From assembly GCA_031315995.1 (NCBI GenBank), contig JALDRG010000002.1, positions 455,131-519,130 on the forward strand: DNA of 64,000 nucleotides, written 5' to 3'. The position numbers and the translations under genes were made by a program. Under the pieces are notes generated by a model. It saw only the letters and a program-made list of their open reading frames with translations. It ran no database searches and was not told the origin of the DNA. Shown in pieces: positions 17,085 through 25,993 of the stretch. The first letter of the stretch is position 1, and each line of letters begins with the position of its first letter. Source of the stretch: Nitrospira sp. (GTDB lineage: Bacteria; Nitrospirota; Nitrospiria; Nitrospirales; Nitrospiraceae).

Positions 17085-19022
17085 TTACGAGTGCATCCCG
17101 GGCGATGGATGGGTGGCTGCCGACGATTTGGAGCGCGGCGTGAACCGGACGGTGTGCGCACCCTGCAGTTCCGGGAGCAGCACCATCGATCCCCGTTGCA
17201 CGATCCCCTTCGATGATGGCGCGGATCCGGCGAGTGTCCATCCTTCAGGTACCTCGATCGTCAACCCGGCCATCGATGTTGGAACGGACATCGTGACAGA
17301 CATGCTCGTCGAATCGCGCGTCACATCGATCTCCACTTGATTGCGAGCCGCCCACCAGCGGCCGAATTCCCCCACCGAGCCGAACCACGCATACGGCCGC
17401 ACGCCGTCCACAAACCCCTTCTCGAAGGCGAGCTTGTGATCGAGAATGTTCGGGTGGATAAGCACGACGACCGAACCGCCGTAGCGGCTGATCTTTCGGG
17501 CCACCTCAAGGGCCTGGGGGAGCCGGTCACCCATTTTCGGCAGTTCTTCGTCTTCGATCGTGACCGGAAATTCGAAGATCTCGACCTCGCTCTGCGTCAA
17601 TCGGTCGTAGGTCAGCTGGTAGGGGAGATGGGTCAGCGAGTTGTTCGCCGTGGCCGTCGAACTGTACCGGAACCCCGTCGCCAGGAGCGCTTGCGGAAGA
17701 CCGAACGGATTGGAGAGTTCGCCGGGCCTGAAGGAGACGATCGTCTGGCCGGAAAAGTGATCGATCAAAAACTTACTGACGCGCAATTCTCCTAGCACGC
17801 TCGCATTCAACGCCGTCATACGATCTTTGACGAAGGGAGCGTACGACGGATAGGCCTCCCGCCCTGTGCCCATGGGAAATTGATTGAAGACCTTCGAATG
17901 GGCAATCGTGTGGCTGCCCAACTCCATTCCGAGCTCGGCGAGTCGAGCCAAATACCGCACCCCTTCGTCGTTGAAGAAGATGTCGTCGTTATAGTCGCGG
18001 ATGTATTTGACCTGGATGAAATAGGTCCCGACCAATCCCTGACTCTTCTCATACTCCGCATAGTCGACGGCGTTTTTGATTGACTCGGTGAAATCCACAT
18101 CGTGCGTGAGCATCACGGAAAGCGACTTCCCGAACGGCACCGTCCCGACGGTCACCGCCCCGTCTTGCGCCGTGCGAAAGATGGATTTGAGCAGGCGCAG
18201 CCACACATCAAGCGTGGGGTCGAACTGGTTGTCGTAGGTCCGAACGAGTTCCTCTCCGCGATTGTTGTATCCTTTCAGGAGCAGGAATCCGAGATCCAAT
18301 CCGATGGCATAGGCCCGGCCAGGCCCATAGAGAGCCTGAGTAATGGCGGCCGTCCCGTCGTCAAAGCGCGCCAGCGGAGCCGTGCTCTCGGTGTAGCCAT
18401 AGGTCCCCATCACCTCTATCCCCTTCTCTCGAATGCCGATCCGCAGTTGTCGTTCACCCGGATCGGTCATACTCGCCAGCAGGGGATCAGACACCGACAA
18501 TTGCAGATCATATCGCTCGTGCGAGGCGACCGCGTCACGAAAACCAAAGACCTGATTCAGTCCGCCGCCCAGAACTTGCATTCCGATGAGCGTGCCGCCC
18601 GACTTGGGAAAGCTCGCCAACGCCTGGAGTTCATCCGGAGACAACACTTTTCCGGAGATCATCGGATACACCAGTACAACCTGGTGCGTCAGGGCTTCAC
18701 GAACATCGCGAGTAATCCGAAACGGAATACCGATCGACTTCAGTCCATGCGCCAAGCCCAGCCAGGAGGAGTCCGGATCGGTCAGCAAAATGGCCAACCG
18801 ACTCTTGGAACCCTGCCCATAGGTCGTCCAGGAGGTTCGCACTTGAGGCGGTACCACCGTCACATGACGTGGTCCAGAGAGTCCGGGAAACCGATAGAAA
18901 TCCTGTTCGGGGATGTCGGTCGGCTGGGGAGGCCTCTGCCCGAAGAGCAGCCAGCCACCGATCACAAGAGAGACAAAGAATAAGGCAACGCCCGTCAGGC
19001 GAACAACTGTGGCCCGTTCCAT
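17085..19022 (-). CDS. polysaccharide deacetylase family protein, exported or membrane-anchored
   Basis: The 645-residue protein has an N-terminal helix (residues 8-27) acting as anchor or signal. Residues about 75-290 look like an alpha/beta domain reminiscent of class I glutamine-amidotransferase-like folds (LAILLTDPDSSW, GGTLIGMQVLGGG). The NodB-type deacetylase domain follows at about 300-540: motif 1 THDVD, motif 2 SHTIAHS (metal-binding H-x3-H) and a later VVVLIHP. A small C-terminal beta-domain ends the chain. Its likely role is periplasmic removal of acetyl groups from a polysaccharide, as PgaB does for poly-N-acetylglucosamine. It starts 3 bp after the TPR/barrel gene, in one operon. 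Confidence 0.82.
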   Translation of the reverse strand: MERATVVRLTGVALFFVSLVIGGWLLFGQRPPQPTDIPEQDFYRFPGLSGPRHVTVVPPQVRTSWTTYGQGSKSRLAILLTDPDSSWLGLAHGLKSIGIPFRITRDVREALTHQVVLVYPMISGKVLSPDELQALASFPKSGGTLIGMQVLGGGLNQVFGFRDAVASHERYDLQLSVSDPLLASMTDPGERQLRIGIREKGIEVMGTYGYTESTAPLARFDDGTAAITQALYGPGRAYAIGLDLGFLLLKGYNNRGEELVRTYDNQFDPTLDVWLRLLKSIFRTAQDGAVTVGTVPFGKSLSVMLTHDVDFTESIKNAVDYAEYEKSQGLVGTYFIQVKYIRDYNDDIFFNDEGVRYLARLAELGMELGSHTIAHSKVFNQFPMGTGREAYPSYAPFVKDRMTALNASVLGELRVSKFLIDHFSGQTIVSFRPGELSNPFGLPQALLATGFRYSSTATANNSLTHLPYQLTYDRLTQSEVEIFEFPVTIEDEELPKMGDRLPQALEVARKISRYGGSVVVLIHPNILDHKLAFEKGFVDGVRPYAWFGSVGEFGRWWAARNQVEIDVTRDSTSMSVTMSVPTSMAGLTIEVPEGWTLAGSAPSSKGIVQRGSMVLLPELQGAHTVRFTPRSKSSAATHPSPGMHS

Positions 19023-19025
19023 AGG

Positions 19026-20885
19026 TTACCAGTGATAGATCAAATTAACACTACCTCCGCGACGGACGTAGAGAAATCCGCGGTCCTCATAGTAGCCCGA
19101 TGCTTCGGCCGAAAAGCGCTCGTTGATCGGAAAGGTCACGCCACCCTGAATGGTGCGGCTGCCCACTCGGGTAAAGTCCTGGGCCGCCACGATCCGTTCA
19201 CCTGAGGTGCCGAACGAACCGGAGGCGAAGAACTGCAGGCGATCCGTCGGTCGCCAGGTGAGTTGCGACGCGAGCGTCACAGCCCCGGTGTTCGGGATGA
19301 AATAGATCTTCTCGGTCAGCCACAGATTGAACGGCAGAAAAATCGTCAATCCCGGCATCAACAAATCGATATCGTCCTGCTTGTAATTCAGGCGCCGATA
19401 GCCGAACGACACTTCGAACGGGGCTAACGATGCATGCAGGCCCCCCAGCCCTTGCGCCACCTCGCCGACCACCGAGTAGTTGGGGGAGAAATTGGGGTTG
19501 ATCGTCCCTTGTGCCGCCACATAGCCCCAGGCGCGTTGCCAGAGTGGACTATAGAGCTCGGCCGAGAAGGGCGTGTCGTGAAAGCCGAAACGATTGATCG
19601 GCTCGACTCGCATCACGAAGGTTTGATTGCCGAAGGGCTTGGCGATCTCAAACAGTAGATTGCGCTCATCGGGTTGATTTTTAGTGTAGGAATAGTGCCC
19701 ATACCCGATCTTGGCATAGTCGCGGTAGGGGAGGCGTAGCCCGGTCAAGCCTTGTCCCACGGCCGCCCGTGGCGACACCAGCAATTCAGATCGCACGGCG
19801 CGAAGTTGTTGCTCAATGGCGGGGTCGTGTGTCTCGGCGAGCAGGGCTTCATACCGCTGCAGGGCTTCCTGCCGGTCCCCCCGCCAATGCGCCACCTCGG
19901 CGAGCCCGCGCCGCGCTTCGATCTGCGTGGGATCCGCCTCCAGGACTTGCGCGTAGAGGTGATGGGCCTCATCAAACTCTTTCTGCCAGGACAGGACCTG
20001 CGCGAGCGCCACGCGGATCTCCTGATCCTCAGGATGGCGCGTCAACACGTCTCGATAGAGCCTGACCGCCTCGGCGTGGGCGCCTTGCCAAGACAGAATC
20101 CTCGCCAGGGCGCCGCGTAGTTCGTCATTCTCGGGAAACTGCTCCAGACCCTCGCGGTAGACAGACGCCGCCTCCACAGGCTGACGCATGAGTTCCAATC
20201 GGCGGCCCCGTTCCATCGCCGATCTCCCATCGGTCGGCACCGGATCGAGCGTTGGAACAGACGAAGGATCAGGCAGCACCGCACCGGACGCTCCGGCGCT
20301 CGGCGAGGCAACCTCGGACTTCAGGGCCTGAAGGCGCGCCGCGAGCTCCGTATCGCCGGTAGCGGCCACCACCGACTCATAGTATGGAATCGCCTGCTCC
20401 CGATGGCCGCTCCACAAGAAAATATCGCCGATTCCGGTCAGGGCCTCGGCGTAATTCGGTTCGTCGCGAAGAATGAGGTCATACTCTTTCCGCGCCTCAT
20501 CGAACTGTTTTTGCCAAGAGAGCACTCGGGCGAGACCCACACGCGTGTCGTGGTCGAGGGGATGTCGGGTCAATACGTCACGGAATAGGGCTACGGCGTC
20601 GTCCCACCGCCCCTGCCAAGAGAGCAGCTTGGCCGTGGTCGCGCGGACCTCGTCATTGTTCGGCCGTACCGCCAGGTATTGCCGATAGGAGGCGATGGCC
20701 TCCTCATACTGCTTCTCTTCCTCCAAGGCTTTCGCTCGTTCCAGCACTTGTCGCGGAGAAGGCTCCTCGGCTTTTGCAGGGATCGTCGCAATGGACGCAC
20801 CGAGCCAGATGATGGTGAGCAGAGCTCCCAGGAGGAGGCCCATAAGGGGCCCGCGCCGACTACTCCGCATGATGAGATCATTCAT
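19026..20885 (-). CDS. TPR protein with C-terminal outer-membrane beta-barrel (YaiO/PgaA-like exporter)
   Basis: From the ATG at 20885 the product is about 619 residues. A signal sequence (through AKAEEP, about residue 40) precedes at least six TPR units, several with the repeated motif LSWQ (SWQGRWDDAV, SWQKQFDEAR, SWQGAHAEAV, SWQKEFDEAH). The last 200 residues are alternating strands rich in Tyr/Phe/Gly ending SVNLIYHW, a classic terminal outer-membrane strand. TPR plus barrel is the layout of PgaA and YaiO-type proteins, which guide exopolysaccharide through the outer membrane. A longer in-frame start at 20945 overlaps the upstream gene. Confidence 0.82.
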   Translation of the reverse strand: MNDLIMRSSRRGPLMGLLLGALLTIIWLGASIATIPAKAEEPSPRQVLERAKALEEEKQYEEAIASYRQYLAVRPNNDEVRATTAKLLSWQGRWDDAVALFRDVLTRHPLDHDTRVGLARVLSWQKQFDEARKEYDLILRDEPNYAEALTGIGDIFLWSGHREQAIPYYESVVAATGDTELAARLQALKSEVASPSAGASGAVLPDPSSVPTLDPVPTDGRSAMERGRRLELMRQPVEAASVYREGLEQFPENDELRGALARILSWQGAHAEAVRLYRDVLTRHPEDQEIRVALAQVLSWQKEFDEAHHLYAQVLEADPTQIEARRGLAEVAHWRGDRQEALQRYEALLAETHDPAIEQQLRAVRSELLVSPRAAVGQGLTGLRLPYRDYAKIGYGHYSYTKNQPDERNLLFEIAKPFGNQTFVMRVEPINRFGFHDTPFSAELYSPLWQRAWGYVAAQGTINPNFSPNYSVVGEVAQGLGGLHASLAPFEVSFGYRRLNYKQDDIDLLMPGLTIFLPFNLWLTEKIYFIPNTGAVTLASQLTWRPTDRLQFFASGSFGTSGERIVAAQDFTRVGSRTIQGGVTFPINERFSAEASGYYEDRGFLYVRRGGSVNLIYHW

Positions 20886-20919
20886 CCGTGACGACCGTTC
20901 TGACCTGTACTCGCGCACC

Positions 20920-22485
20920 CTACTGAGCGAGACCTCGGAATCCATCGAGATCGTGAATAATCACCCCTGCAAAACTGTGCTGTTGGGTGGTGTCCAGCAT
21001 TCTCTTGACGGCCATGGACACTTCGGTCTTCGAACGCCCGGCAAACGTGAGACTCTCCGGCTTGACGGTAAATCGATGATGGATGCGGAACCACTCCTGA
21101 TGCGGTGATGCGGCCTGCGTCTCAGGAATCGGCGTCCATTGAAGGAGACGGCGATCGTAGTTCAACAGGGCGTCGGCCTGGCCAGGCCGCTCATACCGGC
21201 GCAACACCACATGCTGCTCCACCGGCAACGCGGTCGTTTCGACCGCCAACCACACCGGCGTTCCAATCACCTCGCCGTACCGAAGGATGTCTTCAGCAAT
21301 GTCCTGCACCTCGTCGAGGTCGGTGCGATAACTCATCACCGCTACCTCATCGGCCAGGTCCATGACGGCATAGGCCAAGGGTCGGCCGCCGATCGTCGGA
21401 TTGGTCAACCAAAAGGGCATCACCATCGACAGCCTGGTTCGGCCGCCGATCGCACTCTTCAGCGTCTCGATGGTCTCGACATAGCGACGAAGTTGCGCTT
21501 CATCTCCAAGGAACCCCGGCAGGAGATAGGGCTCGATATCGAGCTGGACGCCGGACAACGTGCCGGGCTCCACAAGCTGAAGCAGCCGCTGTATCTTATC
21601 GGCCAAAATGTGAGGTTCCTGAATGGCTTCGGGATATCCGTCCAATGCCAGGGCCTCGATCCCGCTGCCCCGCACCGTCGTCAAGAGCTGCGCGTAGGCG
21701 CGCCAGAGACCCTCGTCATCGGATTGGGACGGCATCTGGATCAGGACCCTCGAGCAACCCTGTGTCCGGCAGGTCGCCAACATCGTCTCAGGGTTCTCCA
21801 CTGCTGCACGATAGTTCCATACCCAGAAACCGATTCCGCCGGGGTGCCTATCCCCCGACAGCTCCCGGGCCAGTTCGATTCGGTCGAAGCTGATCTGCGC
21901 ACGTTCGGTCTCCGCGGAAACCACCAGCGCCGTCACATACCGGAGGTCCAAGCGGCGACCAATCTCCTTCAGAGGCACCGAGATGTCGAACGGACCGGAC
22001 ACCGTCGCCAACGGCACATTGTCTTCCCGCCGATAACCGGCCAGATCGTCCAGCGCCACCGCTACCTGTCCATCTGCTCGCCCACGCAACCGCAACCGCT
22101 GGTAGGACATGAGATCCATCGGCAATCCAGCCTGGCGCAGGGTGATGCGTTGTCCACAGCGCCGCTTCCCCTCGGCGGTCCATTGCAGATCGATGCCCTG
22201 ATCGCTCTTCGTCGCCTGCCCTAGGCAGGGGCCGAACGACCGGGCCTCCCCGAGCGCTGAAGACAGTTCAAGAATGGGCACAAACGGTCGATAAGGAAGA
22301 GGGGGAACAGTCTGCGGAGGGCCGCTGAAGGTCACGGTCGGAGTGGTGCGCTCGCCGACATAGGTGAGTTCGATCTCATAGACCGTGGAGGGAATGGGCC
22401 CGGACAAGGGAATATCACCGGCCCGTGAGAGAGAAAGCATGGCACTCAGTCCACACAGAGTCAGCAGCCAGGTCACCGTCAGCAT
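20920..22485 (-). CDS. secreted glycoside hydrolase-like protein (TIM-barrel)
   Basis: The ATG at 22485 gives about 521 residues with a conventional signal peptide (hydrophobic run ending in SRAG). A beta-rich N-terminal half (to about 230) resembles a carbohydrate-binding or CIA30-like module. The C-terminal half has TIM-barrel features: GFWVWNYRA, GVQLDIEPYL (D-x-E as in GH18-type acid pairs), LSMVMPFWL and VAVMSYRTD. The predicted role is cleavage or binding of the polymer in the periplasm, matching the hydrolase half of PgaB, which here is separate from the deacetylase. A longer reading from 22599 overlaps the divergent glycosyltransferase start by 20 bp. Confidence 0.65.
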   Translation of the reverse strand: MLTVTWLLTLCGLSAMLSLSRAGDIPLSGPIPSTVYEIELTYVGERTTPTVTFSGPPQTVPPLPYRPFVPILELSSALGEARSFGPCLGQATKSDQGIDLQWTAEGKRRCGQRITLRQAGLPMDLMSYQRLRLRGRADGQVAVALDDLAGYRREDNVPLATVSGPFDISVPLKEIGRRLDLRYVTALVVSAETERAQISFDRIELARELSGDRHPGGIGFWVWNYRAAVENPETMLATCRTQGCSRVLIQMPSQSDDEGLWRAYAQLLTTVRGSGIEALALDGYPEAIQEPHILADKIQRLLQLVEPGTLSGVQLDIEPYLLPGFLGDEAQLRRYVETIETLKSAIGGRTRLSMVMPFWLTNPTIGGRPLAYAVMDLADEVAVMSYRTDLDEVQDIAEDILRYGEVIGTPVWLAVETTALPVEQHVVLRRYERPGQADALLNYDRRLLQWTPIPETQAASPHQEWFRIHHRFTVKPESLTFAGRSKTEVSMAVKRMLDTTQQHSFAGVIIHDLDGFRGLAQ

Positions 22486-22579
22486 ACCCGGACGCCGGGA
22501 TCTGTCGCGCGCGACCCTCGTCGACAGCCCGGGGATTCTATTCGGGCAGACACCATTGCCGGCGGAGACGCGCTGATCG

Positions 22580-23986
22580 ATGTGGTTAGAGACACTCATT
22601 TCAATTTCTGAATGGCTGTTCCTGCTCTACCTTCTCGGCCTGACCGCCGGATACTTGATGCTGGACGTCATCGCCATTTTCCACCTGCGGCAATACCTGC
22701 AGGAGCGTGTGCTTGAAAGCCTGCCGCACAGCTATACGGGCTTCGAACCGCAAATCAGTATCCTGGTCCCGGCCTATAACGAAGCGACGACGATCGCCAG
22801 CTCCATTCGCTCCCTGCTGCAACTCAGCTACTCCGAATACGAAATCGTCGTCGTGAACGACGGCTCGAAGGACGCCACCATCGATGTCCTTCGGAAGGAA
22901 TTCGAGCTCTTTCCCTTTCCGGAGGCCTACAATACGCAACTGCCGACGGCGGAGATCCGGGCGATCTACCATTCTTCCCTTCACGCCAACCTGCGGGTGA
23001 TCGACAAGGAAAACGGCGGGAAAGCCGACTCCCTGAACGCCGGGATCAACCTGTCTCTCTATCCCCTATTCTGCTGTATCGATGCGGATTCGATTCTCCA
23101 GCCGGATAGTCTGCGGCGGGCGGTCCAGCCGTTTCTGGACGACCATCGCACCGTGGCCAGCGGAGGGACCGTCCGCATTGCCAACGGCTGCCGCGTGGAG
23201 AACGGATTTCTGACGAAGATCGGATTGCCCACGAATCTTCTGGCGCTGTTCCAAATCGTCGAATACCTCCGCGCGTTTCTCTTCGGACGCTTGGGCTGGT
23301 CGCCGATGAACGCCATGCTGATTATCTCCGGCGCCTTCGGCATCTTCCGCAAAGAAGCCGTGGTCACCGTGGGCGGATATCGATCGGATACGATCGGTGA
23401 AGACATGGAGTTGGTCGTCCGCCTGCATCGCCACCTGCGCTTGAGCGAGAAACCGTACCGCATCACGTTCGTGCCCGACTCCGTCTGTTGGACCGAAGCC
23501 CCGGAGGATCTGCGCACGCTGAAGAATCAACGCATTCGCTGGCAGCGCGGACTGTGCGAGAGTCTGACGAAGAACCTCGATCTTCTCTGGCACCCCAAGG
23601 GCGGCACGATCGGATGGCTGGCATTTCCATTTATGGCCATCTTCGAATGGATCGGACCGGCGATCGAGGTGTTCGGGTACTGTTTTTTGACGCTCGGATT
23701 TATACTGGGATTTGTCTCGGTGCAGGCTTGGCTGATCCTGTTGATCGCCGCCATCGGGCTCGGGGTACTGCTTTCCGTGAGCGCCCTGCTGCTGGAGGAA
23801 ATGTCATTTCACGTGTATCCCGATCAACGGGACGTGTTCAAACTGCTCCTGGCGGCCATCCTGGAGAATTTCGGCTTCCGCCAACTGAATTCTGTGTGGA
23901 AATTGATCGGCCTGTATCGCTGGGTGGTCGGGAAGAAAGCCACGTGGGGAACGATGACGAGAACCGCGTCCTGGCAGACGCGATAA
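22580..23986 (+). CDS. family 2 processive glycosyltransferase (PgaC/cellulose-synthase-like)
   Basis: The 468-residue membrane protein has a helix at about residues 10-32, a cytoplasmic GT-A domain and three or four C-terminal helices (about 345-440). The catalytic signatures are ISILVPAYNEA, VVVNDGSKD (first Asp), CCIDADS (D-x-D), GEDMELVVRL (general-base E-D) and QRIRWQRG (the Q-x2-RW of processive synthases). It should polymerise a beta-linked polysaccharide from a UDP-sugar while moving the chain across the inner membrane. It is divergent from the hydrolase gene; with the minus-strand trio it makes a pga-like locus. A PgaD-like small partner is not evident. Confidence 0.88.
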   Translation: MWLETLISISEWLFLLYLLGLTAGYLMLDVIAIFHLRQYLQERVLESLPHSYTGFEPQISILVPAYNEATTIASSIRSLLQLSYSEYEIVVVNDGSKDATIDVLRKEFELFPFPEAYNTQLPTAEIRAIYHSSLHANLRVIDKENGGKADSLNAGINLSLYPLFCCIDADSILQPDSLRRAVQPFLDDHRTVASGGTVRIANGCRVENGFLTKIGLPTNLLALFQIVEYLRAFLFGRLGWSPMNAMLIISGAFGIFRKEAVVTVGGYRSDTIGEDMELVVRLHRHLRLSEKPYRITFVPDSVCWTEAPEDLRTLKNQRIRWQRGLCESLTKNLDLLWHPKGGTIGWLAFPFMAIFEWIGPAIEVFGYCFLTLGFILGFVSVQAWLILLIAAIGLGVLLSVSALLLEEMSFHVYPDQRDVFKLLLAAILENFGFRQLNSVWKLIGLYRWVVGKKATWGTMTRTASWQTR

Positions 23987-23989
23987 CCG

Positions 23990-24013
23990 TCGCCGGTGAG
24001 AATGTCCCGGCGA
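23990..24013. terminator. hairpin between convergent genes (possible bidirectional terminator)
   Basis: TCGCCGG (23990-23996) and CCGGCGA (24007-24013) form a 7 bp stem with a 10 nt loop in the short gap between the glycosyltransferase and aminotransferase stops. There is no T-tract, so strength is uncertain. Confidence 0.4.
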
Positions 24014-24015
24014 TG

Positions 24016-25170
24016 TCAGGCGCTCAATCGTTCGATCGATTGACTGGCTCGCTCCAGATCCTCATCGGTTTTCGCCACACAAAAACGGATGTATCGACTC
24101 CCCTGAGGCCCGTCAAAAAATGCCTCTCCCGGAACGCCCGCCACCCGGGTCTTCTCCAAGAGATACAACGCGCGTTCGCGACTGGTCTGACCTGGAAGCC
24201 GAGACACATCCGCCAGCACGTAATACGCACCCTGCGGCACGGCGGGAGGCAAACCCGCTGTCTCCAGCGCCCGACAAAATCGATCGCGCTTCTGCTGATG
24301 CTCCCTGGCCAAGTCGGCATAAAATGAGGCGCCGAGTTTCCGAATTCCCGCCGCGACACCGTACTGCAGCGGAGTGGGCGCGCAGACATACAACACATCA
24401 CTCATCGCGCCGATCGCCTTCGCCCACGTGGCCTCTGCCACGCTGTAGCCGATGCGCCATCCTGTGATGCTGAAGGTTTTGGAGTAGCCTCCGATGGTAA
24501 TGGTCCGGTCGGCCATATCGGGAAGAGACGCCATGCTGACGTGCGCTCGCCCGTCAAACACAAAGTATTCGTAGATCTCGTCCGTAATCACCAGCAAGTC
24601 GTGCCGACAGGCGATCTCCGCAATCTGTTCCAACTCCTGCCGGGTGAATACTTTTCCGGAGGGGTTTCCCGGGGTATTGACGACGATCGCCTTGGTCCGG
24701 GACGTAATCGCTCGCTCGAGTTCCTTGCGATCCCAACTCCATTCCGGGGCTCGCATCGGCACCGAGCGCGGAATCGCCTCGACGGCAAGAATGGCTTGGA
24801 GGTGATACGCGTAAAACGGCTCGAAAAGCACGACTTCGTCGCCGGGATTGAGCAGCGCCATACAGGTGGCCTGGAAGGATCCGGTCGCTCCCGCGCTCAC
24901 GGTGATGTTGGTCTCCGGGTCCGCCGTGATTCGATTATACGCTGCCAACTTGACGGCAATGGCCTGCCGTAATTCCGCAATGCCGTCAAAACGTGAATAG
25001 ATGTTCTGCCCCTGAGCCATGGCCTCCTGTGCCGCTTGCACCACGACCGGAGGAACGGGGGTATCACAGACTCCCTGAGACATATTGATCCCGTTCGCCT
25101 GTGCGCAGGCCAGTGTCATCGCACGGATATCGGACTGGGCCAAACGAGCTGTACGATCACTTTTTTTCAT
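24016..25170 (-). CDS. class I/II pyridoxal-phosphate aminotransferase
   Basis: The ATG at 25170 is preceded by GAGG at correct spacing and gives 384 residues. Diagnostic features of the aspartate/kynurenine aminotransferase fold are visible: SAGATGSFQATCMALLNPGDEVV, NTPGNPSGKV (substrate-carboxylate and PLP Asn), DEIYEYFVFDG (PLP Asp/Tyr), the Schiff-base lysine in GGYSKTFSITGWRIGY, and a C-terminal RFCVAK arginine. It is a cytosolic amino-group transferase. Subfamily (methionine, aspartate, kynurenine or aromatic) is not decided by sequence inspection. A strong inverted repeat lies in its leader. Confidence 0.9.
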   Translation of the reverse strand: MKKSDRTARLAQSDIRAMTLACAQANGINMSQGVCDTPVPPVVVQAAQEAMAQGQNIYSRFDGIAELRQAIAVKLAAYNRITADPETNITVSAGATGSFQATCMALLNPGDEVVLFEPFYAYHLQAILAVEAIPRSVPMRAPEWSWDRKELERAITSRTKAIVVNTPGNPSGKVFTRQELEQIAEIACRHDLLVITDEIYEYFVFDGRAHVSMASLPDMADRTITIGGYSKTFSITGWRIGYSVAEATWAKAIGAMSDVLYVCAPTPLQYGVAAGIRKLGASFYADLAREHQQKRDRFCRALETAGLPPAVPQGAYYVLADVSRLPGQTSRERALYLLEKTRVAGVPGEAFFDGPQGSRYIRFCVAKTDEDLERASQSIERLSA

Positions 25171-25191
25171 CACCATCCTCGATGTCTGAAT

Positions 25192-25259
25192 CGGGTACGC
25201 CGGTTCACCCGCTGGAGGCCGCCCGCCTGTAATGGACGCGAGCCGGAATCCCGTACCCG
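25192..25259 (-). promoter_or_regulatory. structured leader upstream of the aminotransferase
   Basis: CGGGTAC (25192-25198) pairs perfectly with GTACCCG (25253-25259), and the adjoining CCGG (25200-25203) pairs with CCGG (25243-25246). The result is a long-range closing stem around about 50 nt of GC-rich sequence with room for further pairing. It lies 22 nt upstream of the aminotransferase ATG on the minus strand. I cannot match it to a known riboswitch class, and it could also be a protein-binding palindrome or chance in GC-rich DNA. Confidence 0.35.
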
Positions 25260-25336
25260 GTTCCACGAAAAAATGCAACCGGCAAGAGGGTCACAGACTC
25301 CACGCGCCAGACGACACCGCGACTCGCACCACCGGG

Positions 25337-25954
25337 TCATTCATGACCACGGGGAGAGGCTGCAAGGGCATGGCCATCCGGCTCGCCCATCCCCGAACGC
25401 GTAGACGCCTGATGGGCCTCCGCACGGAATCGATCGTAGTGACCCAGCACGCGCTCGACATAGAGCTGAGTCGCGGGGAGCGCCGGGGCGCCGATTGCCT
25501 GCCTGACGCGCTTCTCGCCGGCATGGTACGCAGCCAGCGCCAACGTGAGATCTCCGCCGAACCGGTCCAGGAGCCGTCGAAGCAGCGCCGCACCGGCGCG
25601 AATGTTGTCCCTCGGATCGAACGGATCCAGGACATGGAGCGCCGCAGCAGTCAAGGGCATGAGCTGCATCAGTCCAATCGCGCCTTTCGATGACACGGCT
25701 GCCGCATTAAAATTCGATTCGACCTTGATCACCGCCTGCAAGAGAGCCGGGTCAAGCGCATATTGTGCGGCATAGGTGGCAATCAGCGAGGTGATCGATT
25801 CGGAAGCGGGAGGAAACGCCACGTCGTTCATGCCGGAATCGAACGCAACCCGGCTCACCGGAGGCATCATGGCCATCAGACACCCGGCAACCACAAAAGG
25901 GCAGAACGCGCGGGCCACGCGCTGCCAGCGAACTTTCCATTCCGGCTCGTGCAT
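25337..25954 (-). CDS. lytic transglycosylase (SLT domain), exported
   Basis: The 205-residue protein has a signal or anchor sequence in the first 40 residues and a C-terminal Slt-type domain (about 60-175). Catalytic Glu lies in VIKVESNFN (the E-S pair of family 1 transglycosylases), followed by GAIGLMQLMP and AYHAGEKRV. These enzymes cleave peptidoglycan between MurNAc and GlcNAc, forming 1,6-anhydro ends, in the periplasm. The domain is nearly complete, while the tail of about 30 residues is low-complexity. It stands alone on the minus strand, 40 bp downstream of a small lipoprotein gene. Confidence 0.88.
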   Translation of the reverse strand: MHEPEWKVRWQRVARAFCPFVVAGCLMAMMPPVSRVAFDSGMNDVAFPPASESITSLIATYAAQYALDPALLQAVIKVESNFNAAAVSSKGAIGLMQLMPLTAAALHVLDPFDPRDNIRAGAALLRRLLDRFGGDLTLALAAYHAGEKRVRQAIGAPALPATQLYVERVLGHYDRFRAEAHQASTRSGMGEPDGHALAASPRGHE

Positions 25955-25993
25955 GATCGTGAATTGACTCGGCCGACGGGCAACGAGCCGGTC

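Noticed and set aside
19752..20120. Frames on the plus strand opposite the TPR/barrel gene
   Set aside because: Low-complexity, Arg/Pro-rich translations typical of antisense high-GC DNA.
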